DNA from: Dasypus novemcinctus
Lineage: Eukaryota; Chordata; Mammalia; Cingulata; Dasypodidae
Length of the DNA stretch: 64,000 bases
Direction of reading: 5' to 3'
Assembly: GCF_030445035.2 (NCBI RefSeq)
Contig: NC_080673.1
Location: 178,851,216 to 178,915,215 of the forward strand
Shown: positions 37,501-49,904 of the stretch, one piece after another
Numbering within the stretch: the stretch's first letter is position 1
Layout of the letters: each line of letters opens with the position of its first letter
Notes under the pieces: generated by a model
The model's input: only the letters and a program-made list of their open reading frames with translations
Databases searched by the model: none
Told to the model about the DNA's origin: nothing
Position numbers and translations under genes: made by a program

Positions 37501-39664
37501 CTTTTTATTGTTATAACACTAGTCCAGACTCATGATGAGTGTCTTTACATGCAAGCTTTTCTTGCCACAAAACAAACAAACCAAAAGCTAATTGTATATT
37601 AACCGCTGGTGAGAATTCCCATATGGCTTGAAGATGGGCTGTATCTGTTGGATGCTTATTGGCATAATGATATGATCTGTGCCAGTTACATAATTTTGAA
37701 ATTAATCTATTATAAAACATCACAATACTTAATTTTTCTCTTATATTTTTAGAAACAATATTAAAGGTAAACATCTGATTATAATTTAATTATAATTTAT
37801 AAATTAATTATAAATTATTTTCTTTCTTAGTAAACATATAATTATTTCTCTGAACAAAAACTTAATTGCTGACAATTGTCAACCTGGCAGCACATTTCTG
37901 TTTTCAACTGTCAACAGAGAATGAAGATAAGTTTGAGTAATGATATTTCATGCAAAATTATACTTTTTCACAGTTGCAGACTCAAATACAGAAGCATCAA
38001 CCTTGAATTGAGAAATAAACAATATCATGGGACTCATTTGTATGCAAGTATTATGCTAAATGTTTAGCATATTGCCAACATCAAGAGGCATGACATTTAA
38101 GTATCAAAATGAAAAGAATTTGGACATTTTCTATTTATTTAAAAAGTGTGACAGTAGGGAGTAATTACTGGGAAATAGACTTGGTAAATTGAAACAATAT
38201 ATTCTTTGTAAAATAGATATTGCCAGTGAAAGAAAGATTATCAATTCTCTCTTTAAATTTCTTTCTTACTGTTCTTATATTACTATTATTTTTTTAGTCT
38301 TCTTGTCTAGTGCTAGTATCGTAGTGACAACACAGGGACTTTTAAAAGTAGCAAAGCATAGCATCAGTCTGTTTCTCAACATTGTTAGGAAGCTTAAATG
38401 CACTGTGTTTTTTAGATCCATTGTTTTTTTACCTTTTAAAATTGTTGAACTGAGGAAGCTTTTGTTGAGCTTTCGTGGCTCACAAAAGTTTTTGGTATAA
38501 AAGTGATAGCAGCAGTTGCTGGAGGGTAGCCACTGGGGATAGGAAATTGCACAACGCTACTTGATTCAACTCTTAAAAAATGATTCTGCAAGGTATCAAA
38601 AAAACATTTTTAAAGCAACTGGGGATACATTTTTTTATAGGCACAAAATCCTGTGTAAGAGATCAGCTTAATCAAGACTCAGGGGGAGGGAGTTAACACC
38701 GAAATGTCCATTGCCAAAGGCACAAAAGTGAATAGCATCACAACATTGCACCTGCCTGGAAGTCATAGGGAACAGAAATGGACAATGATGCAGTGATTTT
38801 CATCAGAGTATTGCACAGATACAGCAAAGTATGCAATTAAAATAAAACTAACCTAGGCCCCAAAATAATCATTCCTGATTTTATACTGATTAATACAGTC
38901 TGTTTCCCTTACAGGCTACCTATTAGCTATCCCACTCAAATCTATCTGTGAGCCCCAGAATAGTCAGGCACTCAAAGATTGTATCCAAAATCATCTCTAA
39001 TAAGAGAGGAAGATGGGAGAGCATTGCGTCTCTGATTTTTATTCCTGGATCTCACTTCTTCTTCCTTGGACTTACTGAGTCATCACAGATAAACTCCCTA
39101 CCTGAATTTCTAATTGCTATTTCTTTTATTGCATGTTAACCAGTTATTGGTCTGTGAACTTCATAAAGACAGCCTAACAGTCCTGCCATAGAGTGGATGA
39201 ATGGTCAGCACGTATGTGATAAAAATTGTATTGACTGTCTGAATTCTGGCTCTTTTGTATACCCACAGCTACTAGGCTTTAATAGCATCAATGATTATTC
39301 ATTTTTATACTTTTATGAAAGATACATGATAGCATCAATTTGAATGCCTTTTCAAAAATAATTTCCTTTGGGCTTTTAGATGTTACCTGAAATAAATGAG
39401 GCACTACTTTACATTTTTGGGGAAACAGAAAGCATTTTAAATTTGTACTGTGTGCTTTAGTTATGAAAAATGTCTTCCAAAGAATGTTGTGAACAATGGG
39501 AGTATTTCTTTAAAAAAAATGTCAGGAGAGGAAAAAAAGGATTCTGTTTTTTTGAGAGCAGTTCAGGTTTTAGAGATCATCTTTTCTAATATGAATATAT
39601 ATATATGTATATATATGCTTTTAGAGATAGGGAATGAATGTGCATGTGTAAAAGAAGAGCTGAG
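37501..39664. other. Unassigned AT-rich intergenic sequence
   Basis: No recognised element. A palindromic-looking AT tract 'aattataatttataaattaattataaat' type lies near 37785-37815. The 103-codon plus frame at 38189-38500 is hydrophobic, has no family resemblance and ends in AT-rich text. A short TA/TG run is at 39593-39617. Confidence 0.45.
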
Positions 39665-39678
39665 GAAATGTGTGGGTG

Positions 39679-40100
39679 GGGAAGAGGACTTGGCCCGGTG
39701 GATAGGGCATCCACCTACCACACGGGAGGTCTGCAGTTCAAACCCCAGGCCTCCTTGACCCATGTGGAGCTGGCCCATGGGCAGTGCTGATACATGCAAG
39801 GAGTACCGTGCCACGCAGGGTGTCCCCCATGTAGGGGAGCCCCACGCGCAAGGAGTGTGCCCCGTAAGGAGAGCCGCCCAGCTTGAAACAAAGTGCAGCC
39901 TGCCCAAGAATGGTGCTGCACACACGGAGAGCTGGCACAACAAGATGATGCAACAAAAATAAATGCAGATTCCTGTGCCACTGATAAGGATGGAAGCGGT
40001 CACAGAGGAACACACAGTGAATGGACACAGACAGCAGACAACTGGGGTGGGGGGAGGAGGAAGAGAAATAAATAAAAAATAAACATTTTTTTTAAAAAAA
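39679..40100 (+). mobile_element. DAS-SINE, full length
   Basis: The tRNA-derived head starts 'ggaagaggacttggcccggtg', which holds the A-box-like 'tggcccggtggatagg', and the B-box-like 'cagttcaaacccc' is at about 39732-39745. The body continues through 'agctggcacaacaagatgat' to 'gacaactggggtggggggag' and an A-rich tail. Duplications 'gaaatgtgtgggtg' (39665-39678) and 'gaaatgtgtgtgtg' (40101-40114) differ at one base. The 150-codon minus frame across it is antisense. Confidence 0.95.
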
Positions 40101-40114
40101 GAAATGTGTGTGTG

Positions 40115-40629
40115 TATGTGAATGTTCTTTAGAACCCAAAATATTTAAACATATAATACAGTAAAGTCATTCTTTATAGCATATTAAAAAGCTGCTGAAA
40201 AATTTCTCATGGCTTTTACATATCATGCAAACCTCTCAGATAACTTCTGAATTTCCTAGTATGAGCGTTATATTTATCATCCTCTGGCCTATGCAAAAAA
40301 AATAGTTCAGTATTAAACAGCTATCTTTAGAGGTATATATATTTTTTCTTTCCTAATGATGAATTTAATACAAGTAATTAATTTATCTCTAAAACTGGAT
40401 TTTTTTCCCTGTCACATAGGTCTTAGGAGCTATAAATGTTTAAAAGCACATAAATATCTTAGAATTGTGACTGACATAGTATACTTTTAACAATATCATT
40501 AAGTAGTGTTACTATAGATTATAGTGTAAGAATTCCTTTAGTAGAAAGTAACATTCAACAGCATCATTTTCCTCTGCTCCCTATACACATGACAGAAAAT
40601 ATGGCTTATTCATAAAAATTTAGTTGGTC
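40115..40629. other. Unassigned AT-rich spacer
   Basis: No recognisable element between the DAS-SINE and the following LTR. Confidence 0.5.
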
Positions 40630-40633
40630 ATTC

Positions 40634-41134
40634 TGATGCAGGTTACTGTGGGGAATGAGGGAAAATGAGTCACAGTCCAGACCCAGCAGAGAATATGGCT
40701 GGGAGAGTCCACCCAGAAAACCCCTATGGGAAGGTAGCTACAAGAACAAAGACCCTACCAAGACTCTGGAGTCAAGAGGAAGCTCCAGATAACTCCAAAC
40801 AGGCCTCCCCATTGGTCCTAGATATCTGCAAACAAAAGGCCCCCTCATTGGTCCCCTGAGAGCCAAGAAGTGGGGACCATAAGGCAACCAATCAGAACAG
40901 TAAGCTGGGGCTCCTCCCAAACATTAGAAAAGGCCTTAAAAAGGTCTAAATCTGGGCTCCAGGACCACACTGGCCCTACAGCATGCCAGCATCCATGTCT
41001 GGGGTCGTATACTATGTCTTTTCTTGTTTTTTTTAATAAACATTTCACTCCCTTGCCTACCCTACAGCATGTGAGTAAGTTCATTTATGTGACATAAGCC
41101 AAGAACCTAGAAATCCCAGAGCATTCTGCTAACA
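40634..41134 (+). mobile_element. ERV1-like solo LTR (501 bp)
   Basis: The proposed LTR begins TGATGCAGG and ends GCTAACA, flanked by ATTC at 40630-40633 and 41135-41138. A 4-bp duplication is typical of class I (gamma-like) endogenous retroviruses. Two CCAAT motifs support promoter identity: 'ccccattggtcc' antisense near 40808 and 'caaccaatcagaacag' at about 40885. An AATAAA lies at 41035-41040, followed by a T/C-rich 'catttcactcccttgcct'. No internal region is present. The exact ends rest on TG...CA and a short duplication, so a shift of a few bases is possible. Confidence 0.68.
41035..41040 (+). promoter_or_regulatory. LTR polyadenylation signal AATAAA
   Basis: AATAAA preceded by a T run and followed within 60 bp by 'gcatgtgagtaagttc', as expected at the R/U5 boundary of the LTR. 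Confidence 0.6.
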
Positions 41135-41138
41135 ATTC

Positions 41139-41480
41139 AATGTCACACCCAATTTCAACCTCTCAGTGAGGAACTCTCATTTGTCCCATTTGGAACAGAG
41201 TCTCAGTCCTGCTTTAGGTGTTTGTGGAGGTCTGTTAAACATCTAAGATAAGCAATCACACATTAAATACACAAAGATGTGAATTATTTTGCACCTGTAC
41301 TTTACTTGTACTGAACACTTCTGAGCTACAAAGATTCTGTCTTTACATTCACTATGCATTGTCACAGGGGGAATATGAAATTTATACATCTATAAACTTA
41401 ATAAAGACCACAAAATTCAGAGAAATATAACAATATAGTAGTAATGTCCTTACAATGACACTTGTTTTAAAAATCAGTGG
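41139..41480. other. Unassigned spacer
   Basis: No recognised element. It may be further L1 3'UTR belonging with the tandem units that follow. Confidence 0.4.
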
Positions 41481-42015
41481 GAAAACTACAATTGGTGTGA
41501 CCTATAGACTATGGTTAACAGCAATACTATAATTTCTTGCATCAATGCCAAGCTATACAATGTTGATAATGGAGGTGTTTGGAAAAAAATGTGCTAAATA
41601 TATGCTATGAACCATAATTGGTGGTAATAGTCTGATGATATTGTCTCATAATCTGTAACAATTGTTCCACCAGTGTGTGAAGTTGTGTGGGAAATCTACA
41701 CATCTGTATGATTGTTTTACAAGTTCACAATATCTGTAACAAAAATATACTTTAAAAAAATAGTATGGGTTGGGGGGAAAATACACCAAATGCAAGATAA
41801 GGAATATAGTTGGTAGTAATATCTTGATGATGCTCTTGCATAGCTTGTAACAAACGTTTTACACCAATGCAAAGAGTTGGTGGAGGGGTGATGTATGAGA
41901 CCCTTGTGTTGTGTTATGTATGTTTATTTTGTAAGGCCCCAATCTTTACTATACACTTATTGTTTATGTGTGTTCATGTATGAATGATATACTTCAATAA
42001 AAATTTTTTTAAAAA
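41481..42015 (+). mobile_element. L1 3' end with tandem 3'UTR units
   Basis: Plus-strand counterpart of the units at 183-905. Two clear units start near 41583 ('atgtgctaaatatatgctat') and 41778 ('aatacaccaaatgcaagata'), about 195 bp apart. A partial unit precedes them. The end 'gatatacttcaataaaaatt' is the L1 terminus. No ORF2 sequence is seen. Confidence 0.65.
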
Positions 42016-42224
42016 GTCAGTGGTGCTATATATTTCTATAATTTGTTGGCAACCCCCAAGATCTGATTTTAGATCATGATGTGCCTTTGTTATCTAAATT
42101 TATATCAGAATATAGTGGTTAGTTGCTCTTTCCCTCTGTTTTAAAATAGGACATATTTTTTCTATTAATAGCCATGCTTACATTGTGCTATATTCTCAGC
42201 AAATCTTTGCCATCTTTCTTTTTG

Positions 42225-42300
42225 GTATTGGCGGCTAGGGATTAAATCCAGGACCTCGTTCGTGGGAAGCTGGCACTCAACCACTGAGCCATACTGGCTT
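42225..42300 (-). mobile_element. Small tRNA-headed SINE piece
   Basis: On the minus strand it reads with an A-box-like 'tggctcagtggttgagtgcc' and a B-box-like 'gtcctggatttaatccc' with tRNA-like spacing. There is no acceptor stem closure and no DAS-SINE body, so it is a tRNA-derived retroposon piece and not a tRNA gene. Confidence 0.6.
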
Positions 42301-42354
42301 CTCTGAGTTGTTTTCTTCATTTGTTTCACTTGTTGATATTTTTTGTTTTAGTTT

Positions 42355-42440
42355 TTTTTTCAGGATACACTGGGAACCAAACCCAGAATCACCCCTGTGG
42401 GAGACAGGCATGCAACGCTTGAGCTTCGTCCAGTCCCATT
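42355..42440 (-). mobile_element. Second small tRNA-headed SINE piece
   Basis: Minus strand has 'gctcaagcgttgcatgcc' (A-box region) and 'ctgggtttggttcccag' (B-box region). It is related to the pieces at 42225 and 62525. Confidence 0.55.
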
Positions 42441-42993
42441 TGCTATCTTTCTTTCATTTCAGCACACTGAAATAAATGATAGAAAGGAAATAAATCATAT
42501 TTTTATATGTGAATTACGACAACCCTGATTTTCTTTCATATAATTAAATCTTCATTTGTTGATTGGATTTTCAAATAAAAGATGAGTAGCTAATTAGTAT
42601 TTCTTAGAGTTTTTAATAAACCATATATTCTGTAATTTTTAAAAATAATACAGGTTAATCACACACCATATTCACTCAGAAAAGGAAAACAAATTTTAAA
42701 AATTAAAATGGTTTTAGTGGACACCACAATTACGCATTACATACCCACAAAAAGTAAACACTCATTTTAGAAAAATTAGATCTTTCATTCCTCAACTTTT
42801 CTTCACAGCTAAGTCTCAGGGGATTTCATATATCATAATTGCAGAGAAATTAGAAAAGGACAAAGTAAACAGATATCACTGACCAGGACCCTGTAAGTTG
42901 ATGCTAACACAAGAAAGTACACGAGGAATAACTTCAAATATGATTTCAAAGTCATAATATTTATAAACTGTATTAAGTGAAATATTTTTATCA
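42441..42993. other. Unassigned AT-rich spacer
   Basis: Nothing recognisable apart from low-complexity AT text. Confidence 0.45.
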
Positions 42994-43143
42994 GGTTTTC
43001 TCAACCTCATCACTATTGACAACTTGATGTAGATAGCCCATTGTTGTTTGGGGCTCCTGTTCATAGCAGAATGTTTAGCAGCATCCAAAAACAGTTGTAA
43101 CAACCAAAAACATTCTAAAAGTCCCCCAGAGGAGAAAATCATG
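42994..43143 (+). mobile_element. MER5A-like hAT-Charlie DNA transposon
   Basis: 'caggttttctcaacctcatc', then 'cactattgacaacttgatg', 'tagcagaatgtttagcagca', and 'gttgtaacaaccaaaaacat' to 'agtcccccagaggagaaaat' follow the MER5A consensus order. It is a non-autonomous, ancient eutherian element; the terminal inverted repeat is decayed at the right. Confidence 0.82.
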
Positions 43144-45323
43144 TCATTTTAGAACTACTTCTTTAGATTACTTCCTAAAATTAACCTTGAAAGTTGAGCT
43201 TTGCAGTGAATTTGAAATGCAGAAAATAGAATAATTATAAAATTAATATTTGAGGTTTCCAGAAAATAGGCAGGAGCTATTTTAAATTATTGAGACAACA
43301 AAAGGTAGTATTTTTAAGCTACCATAAATCTCTGCATAATACCACAATAACAAAACATCAAAATTTCTAATATCTATGAAGAAAAACTTCTGAAAAATTT
43401 TGTAAATAAACTGAAAAATAGGCACAATGCTTCCTCCGTTTTGAAAACTACCCTGACAAAATTTCAAAACAGCAACATATGTTTTCACATTATCTCCAGT
43501 TTAGAAAGAGAAAATGACAAAATATATTCTAATTATATCAACCACATATTGAATGATGAGCTTTGCCTAAAACTATTTATTTACTAATTTATAAAAAGAA
43601 GTAAAATAATTAAACAATAATTATTCCAATAACATGAAAATCATTAAGCAGAACTTGTTTATAATTAAATCTCTGGACTTCAGAATTTTTAATCATCAAG
43701 AAATTGTATGTCTAGAAATCTTATATTTATGGATAAACTTGGTTTGTTATTGGTTTCAAACTCATTATTTTTCTTTTCTTTCTTAGAGCATTCAAGTTCT
43801 GACTTTACATGGTAAAGAAGTCACTGTGCTTTATCTAATACAATGTTTTATAGGTTTTATTATTCTCAAACACAAATAATCAGTACAACCTAACAGAGCC
43901 TGAAGTTATTGCCAGATACAGATATTTAGTCTTCAAATGATCATTTTTCTTCTTAAGTTATAATGTTTCTTGAAAAGGAAGATACAGCTCTGGTTTATTT
44001 GTCCATGAAATAACATGAAAATAATTATGGCTGTTTTAGTATTGAGGGGCAAAATCTCAAGGAAGAATGGAACTGCTCATTTCATATATGATATTCATCA
44101 GCAAGGGAATGAATTTCAATAGAACACCTGAAAAGGCAAGGCATTTCTTTAACTATGAAAATTCAGTAAAGTTGGAGAAAACACAAAGAAACTCTTTCCA
44201 AAGACCTTATGTTCTATGTACTGATTTATTTTTACTTTTATGTATGCCATAAGCCACAGTGAGATCCTACAAATACTCTTCCTTAATGCTAATGCTTAAA
44301 GAATTAATCAACGAATGAAAATAATGTTTTATATGTTGTATGCTCTGTTCTGGTTAACCAATAATCAATTCCAGGAGACTACAGCTTGAAAGCTTGTTGC
44401 TAGTATTACACCAAGAAGTATCAGAGTTAATTAATCACAACTAGGAGGAAATAAATTTCATTTGGCATAAGACCTGGACTTGGTTCCATTTCCATCAAAA
44501 ATCCAGAGGCTATAAACACCTGATTTTGTCTACTGCAACAAAGATCAACACCTTGTAATTTAGATTGGACCAGAAAAAGGAAAAGAATTAGGTATAATCA
44601 TACCCTGTAGTAGGAATTTTTAAGAGTACAAATTGAAAATTATAGAATGGTCAAGAACTGTGTTAACAGAAAAGAAGAATAATTAGAGCTAACAGAGCAC
44701 ACTTCAAAGATGAAAGGGCAGCCTTTGTGAAAAGAGGGGAATTTCTCTACAATTTTTTTTTTTTGAGATGCTTATAAAAACAAGGAAGGAGTGGGGCAGG
44801 TGGAAGGAGAAAGAGACTATATATATTTTTGAAGTAGCTATTCTATATTGAAATTATGTGATTGACAAAATAGTGTAGAATCAATAAATTTTGCAGAGAC
44901 AGATTGGGAAAAAAGAAGAGGCCTGGGCAAGTGGAAGACATTTTTAAGCTACAATTCAATAAAAGTGACAGTTGAATCAGTTTTATAATTTCAGATTTGG
45001 TATTTTTTATAATACTTCACACGTACACACAGTATTATAAATATCTCTCTGTAAATATACACATGTATGTATTTACATGCAAATATTCATATTAAGTGTA
45101 ATCAGTTGTATTGTTCTCATTCAATTGTGAAGATTTAATGACATTTGGTAAATTATTTTAAGTTTTAAAATTGTCTCCACATGTTAAATGGTATTTGAAC
45201 AGATTACAGTAGTGAAGACAATTGCAGCAAAGACTATAATTCCCAGAATAGAAAATTCAAGTAATTGTGAAGCCATAGAATACTGCTATAGAAAACTGAA
45301 AATTTTCTGTGTTTATAAATGTT
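43144..45323. other. Unassigned AT-rich intergenic sequence
   Basis: No gene or repeat family recognised in about 2.2 kb. The 61- and 68-codon frames at 44067 and 43488 have no family resemblance. Confidence 0.45.
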
Positions 45324-45515
45324 ATAGCAGTGACTATCCAAGTGTCCCACCAACATTTACATCACCTGAGAAACCGTTAGACATATCAATGTTCAGGTCT
45401 CACTCCAGACCTCCTAAATCAGAAACTGTGACTGGAGCTCAGTGATCTATGTATTTACAAGTTCTCCAAGTGATAATACAACACACAAAAGTTTCAGAGA
45501 CACTGTTTTAAGCAA
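45324..45515 (+). mobile_element. Old hAT-type (MER20-like) DNA transposon piece
   Basis: 'caacatttacatcacctgag', 'aggtctcactccagacctcc', 'taaatcagaaactgtgactg', 'gagctcagtgatctatgtat' and 'ttctccaagtgataatacaa' match the order of a short eutherian hAT element with the 'cacctgg...ccagacctactgaatcagaa' signature. The 85-codon frame across it is not a gene. Confidence 0.7.
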
Positions 45516-45607
45516 TATTTGGGGACACATTAATTCAAAAAATAATATAAAGAAACTTGGTATGAAACATACATAAAATATATGAATGTACATTAAGTAC
45601 ATTACAG

Positions 45608-45684
45608 CCATCTTCCTTCCTTCTTTTCTTCCTTCATTCCTTCCTCCCTCTCTCCTTTCCTACCTTCCTTCCTTTTTTCCTTCT
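45608..45684. repeat. Imperfect (TTCC)n tract
   Basis: C/T-rich low-complexity run with broken TTCC units. Confidence 0.85.
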
Positions 45685-46000
45685 GGTTAATGAGAGTTTA
45701 TTTCAAGAACACAAGAGGTTTTGAAGACCCAGGGATGAATTTTGCATTTAAGCATTCTGGGTCCTAGAACTTCTCAGATTGCTAAGCACACCTTACTGGG
45801 CACAGGATGAAAGGTTAAACCTAGCTCTTTGGGATACAGCAGAACTCTAGGGACTTTGTTCCTTGTACTCAGACTGCCCAGTATGGAGTGTCCCTTGACA
45901 CAAACACTTTTTAACTCATCACCTCAGAGGTGATTATCTTCCTTCAAGCTTTCAGATCTCCCTAATCTAATCCTAGAGAGTAGAGGGGAAGAGTTAGTTT
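45685..46000. other. Unassigned spacer
   Basis: No recognised element before the L1 target duplication. Confidence 0.45.
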
Positions 46001-46015
46001 AAAGTCCTTATGGGG

Positions 46016-46947
46016 TTACATTATCAGCTGGTACTTGGTAGTAATCCCTAAGCACCAGGGAGGCTCATCCCCGGGAGTCATTTCCCGCACTGGGGGGAAG
46101 GCAACACATTTACATGCTGAATTTGGCTTTGAGACTGACCACATTTGAGCAACATGGAGGCTCTCAGGAGGTAACTCTTAGGCACCCTGCAGCTCTAGGC
46201 CTTGTTCTTATTTCAGGTACACAGGCTTACAAGCATAGTCATTAGTATCAAGGGCTCACTGTTGGACCTTCCTTCTTTTTGGTCTTTGCTGTTGCACCTG
46301 GGAAATTGTTGCTGTTCCTTTAGGGACTGTGATAGAGCTCCCCTGGCTAGAAACCCAGCACTCCCTCAGTTGTTGTTTTTAATTGTAACCACTATGAAAA
46401 TATCCAAACATTCCCCTCTTGATATAGATGTGGAGTGGACACAAACATTTTAAGGTCAACAGGACAGAGGAATAGAGTATGGATTAGAGTGGACTTACTG
46501 ATATTCTATTCATAAACTATTGTGATTAGTAATCAAAGAAAATATGGCATTGGTGTGGAGAAAGTGGCCATAGTGATGCTGGGGGTAGGGAGTGAGAAGA
46601 AGAGATGTGATGTGGGGGCATTTTTGGGACTTGGAGTTGTCCTGGGTGGTGCTGCTGGGACAGTTACCAGACATTGTATGCCCTCCCATGGCCCACTGGG
46701 TGGACTGTGGGAGAGTGTGGATTATGATGTGGACCACTGACCATGAGGTGCAGCGGTGCTCAGAGATGTTTCACCAAGTGCAATGAATGTCTCATGATGA
46801 TTGAGGAGGTTGTTATGGGGGGAGTAGTGGGGTAAGGAGGGTGGGGGGTATATGGGGTAAGGAGGGTGGGGGGTATATGGGGACCTCATGTTTTTTAATG
46901 TAAAATTAAAAAAATAAATAAAGACAAAAACAAAAACAAACAAAAAA
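46016..46947 (+). mobile_element. Young L1 with 5' inversion (twin priming)
   Basis: The 3' segment (about 46411-46947) is plus-strand 3'UTR ending in 'gggacctcatgttttttaat' and an A-rich tail. The 5' segment (46016-about 46410) is the same L1's upstream 3'UTR in the opposite orientation ('gagactgaccacatttgagc', 'tagtcattagtatcaagggc', compare 8560-8940). They join at 'ccaaacatt|cccctcttgat'. Imperfect target duplications flank the whole: 'aaagtccttatgggg' at 46001-46015 and 'aagtgctatggggt' at 46948-46961. This is the classical twin-priming structure and marks one insertion event. Confidence 0.87.
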
Positions 46948-46961
46948 AAGTGCTATGGGGT

Positions 46962-47479
46962 AATGATTCATGTCAGTTTATGACATTAAGATCCCATTTT
47001 GAGGTGGCAGCCGGTAGGCTCTCAGTAGATTTTTAGTCTGCTTTTCCATCCTGCTGTGTTCTTTTATATATTTTTAAAGATTTCCATTATTATCAAGAAA
47101 GATTGCAAAGTAAATGAGTTGATTAAAATACGGTCTATTAATATGAGTCCCAGAAGTATAGATGGTTTGTATTAACTTTATATTAATTTCTTGCCACTTT
47201 AGAATATGAAATATGTACATTATACCTTTAAAAGAATAGTGACATATAATGGAAATTATTTGTGAATACTTTAAATGCTTTACATTTTAATCAAAGGAAT
47301 ACTTGAAAATAGTTTAAGCACTAAAACTCTACAATAAGGCATCAGCAGTTCCATGAGCAACTCTTGGATACTTGGAACTCCTGCTGAATGACTGGGCAAG
47401 CTCATTCAAATTTTATGTGTTGAGTTCTTTTGCGCCACACCTCATGTGCCTCAAGAACATTATGGCAGAGATTTATTTA
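46962..47479. other. Unassigned AT-rich spacer
   Basis: No recognised element. Confidence 0.45.
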
Positions 47480-49604
47480 CAGTATTTTTAAGCAGCTATA
47501 TTGAGATTTATTCACGTAATGTACCATTCATCCAAAGTTCTCAGTATAATCATAGAGTTGTACATTCATCAACACATTCAATTTTAGAACATTTTCTTTA
47601 CTCCAAAAAGAAATATCCCTTATACCATTTTATTGTTGACACTTACCATTGGTGTGATACCTTTGTTGCAACTGATTAAAGGGTATTAAAATATTACTGT
47701 TAACTCTAAGTCCATAAGTTTACATTAGGTTCATTTTTCCCATAAAACATCCTATTATTAACATCTTGCAATAGTGATATACATTTGTTATAGTTCATGA
47801 AAGAACATTCTTACATTTGTACATTAACCACAGTCATCCTCCACAACAGGATTCAATGTATTATACAGTCCCATGTTCTATCTTTTAGCTTTCCATCTAG
47901 TATCATACAGAACCCTAAACTGCCCTTTTCAAACTCATTCACACACAATTCAACAATGTTAATTATAATTATGATATAGTACTTCTATCACCTCTATCCA
48001 TTTCCAAGCATTTACAATAAAAAATAATTAGAAAATCTTTACAATTTATCAGCTCCCATTCTCTACTCCCATTCTATCTCCTGGTAGCCTATAGTCCAGA
48101 TTCTAACTCTATGGGTTTACTTATTATAATCAGTTCATATTTGTGAGAGCATACAATATTTGTCCTTCTGTGATCTAGCTTATTTCACTCAACATAATGT
48201 CCTCTAAGTTCATCCATGTTGTCACATGCATCTGGACTTAATTCCTTCTTATAGCTGGATAAGAGCTTATTGTGTGCATATATCACATTTTTTTATCCAT
48301 TCATCAGTTGATGAACACTTGGGGTGCTTCCATCTTTTGGAAATTGCAAATACTGCTGCTTGAACATTGGTGCGCAAATAAGTGTTTGCATCCCTGCTTT
48401 CAGTTCTTCTGAGTATACGCCTAGTAGCAGGATTGCCGGATCATGTGAAAATCTCTATACTTAGCTTCCTGAGGAACTGCCAACTGTCTTTTACAGCAGC
48501 TGAACATCTTACATTCCCACCAGCAGTGGAATGTTCCTATTTCTCCACATCCTATCGAACAGTTGCAGTTTCTTGGGTTTTTTGTTTGTTTTTAGTTAAT
48601 GGCCATTCTAGTAGGTATGAAATGAGTTTTGTGGTTTTATTTTGCATTTCCCTAAAAGTCAATGATGTTGAACATCTTTTTTGTGTGTGCTTTTTAATCA
48701 GTTGCGTGTCTTACTTGGAAACAAGTCTATTCAAATCTTTTGCCCAGTTTTTAATGGGGTTTGTCTTTTTATTGTAAGGTTATATGATTAATTTTTATAT
48801 ACTGGATTTTAACCCTTATCAGATATGTGGTTTCCAAATATATTCTTCCAATGAGTAGGCTGCCTTTTCACTTTTTGACAAGTCCTTTGAAGTGCAAACA
48901 TTTTCCTTATTGAGGAGCTCCCATTTTTTTTAAACAACATCTTAGAATTGTGTGGTATATTTGTTACAACTGATGATTAAGTATTGAAGCATTGCTACTA
49001 ACCAAGGTCTATAGTTTACATTTTTGGCTTACTCTTAATTCCAGTGTCCTAAAATTGCCCCATTTTCTACATATTATTCCCTTCCACTACCCTCAGAATC
49101 TCTGGTTCTCACTATATCTATAACAATATTACATATTCTTCCATTACTACAATTTTATTATGTTTATTTTGTTCATGTTTGTATACTTCCTCAACCTTGA
49201 GGATTTGGGGATGGTGATGCCCACTCTGCCTCAGATTGAGAGAGGACTTAGATTGTAAGCAACAGGTGGAAGGAAATGTTTTGCATGCAGTTTTAGATTC
49301 TTTCTGTTTTTTGGCATGCAGGTTCTCCATCATCATCATTTTGTTAGTTTTCCTGGGCGAATCTGATGAACTAGAGAATAGGTGTTATCTGCAACTCTGC
49401 TGAGATTCAGGGTTCAACAGACACATGAACAGTCTGAAGATCTAAGTCTCTGGGACATATATTTAACAGGAGTAGTGCTAATTAAAGGCCCAAATAAATA
49501 AAAGGGTTAGAAGAATCATATGTAGGGAAATAATGAATGAGTTTAACTCTGTTACACTGGGGAAATAGGTTGTCATGTGCGGCGGCTTGCTCGGTCGGTA
49601 GAGG

Positions 49605-49735
49605 TGGGGTCTGGCTGCGGACGAGGGGTCGGTCCAGCTCTGGACAAGGGGTAGGTCCCGCTCGGGACGAGGGGTCGGTCCCACTTGGGACGAGGGGTCG
49701 GTCCGGCAGCAGACGAGGGATCAGTCTCACAGGGG
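49605..49735 (-). repeat. U5 tandem repeats of about 23-24 bp
   Basis: Five imperfect copies of 'gacgaggggtcggtcc' occur at about 49620, 49642, 49666, 49689 and 49711 (plus-strand text), with variants such as gacaaggggtaggtcc. They lie in the U5 end of the solo LTR. Confidence 0.88.
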
Positions 49736-49904
49736 TTGCGCAGTTTGGCTGACGGGGTCGCCCGGCGAAGCCGGCGACGAAGGGGTCGCCTGGAGAAGCA
49801 GGCGACGAACTGGGGACAAGGGAGGCCAGGCCCTTGTCGGGGGCTCTCAGGACTGGAGGGCGCATGGCAGAAAAACTACCGCGGAGACAAGGTAAACACA
49901 CAAG

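Noticed and set aside
38189-38500. 103-codon hydrophobic frame
   Set aside because: Composition is AT-driven (Phe, Leu, Ile, Ser), with no family resemblance and no supporting context.
39679-39760. A functional tRNA gene at the DAS-SINE head
   Set aside because: A and B boxes are present but the sequence continues into the SINE body, with an A-rich tail and target duplications. It is a retroposon head, and the same holds at 57.9 and 59.9 kb.
39563-40028. 150-codon minus frame over the DAS-SINE
   Set aside because: Antisense of a full-length DAS-SINE; similar antisense frames recur at 57.9 and 59.9 kb.
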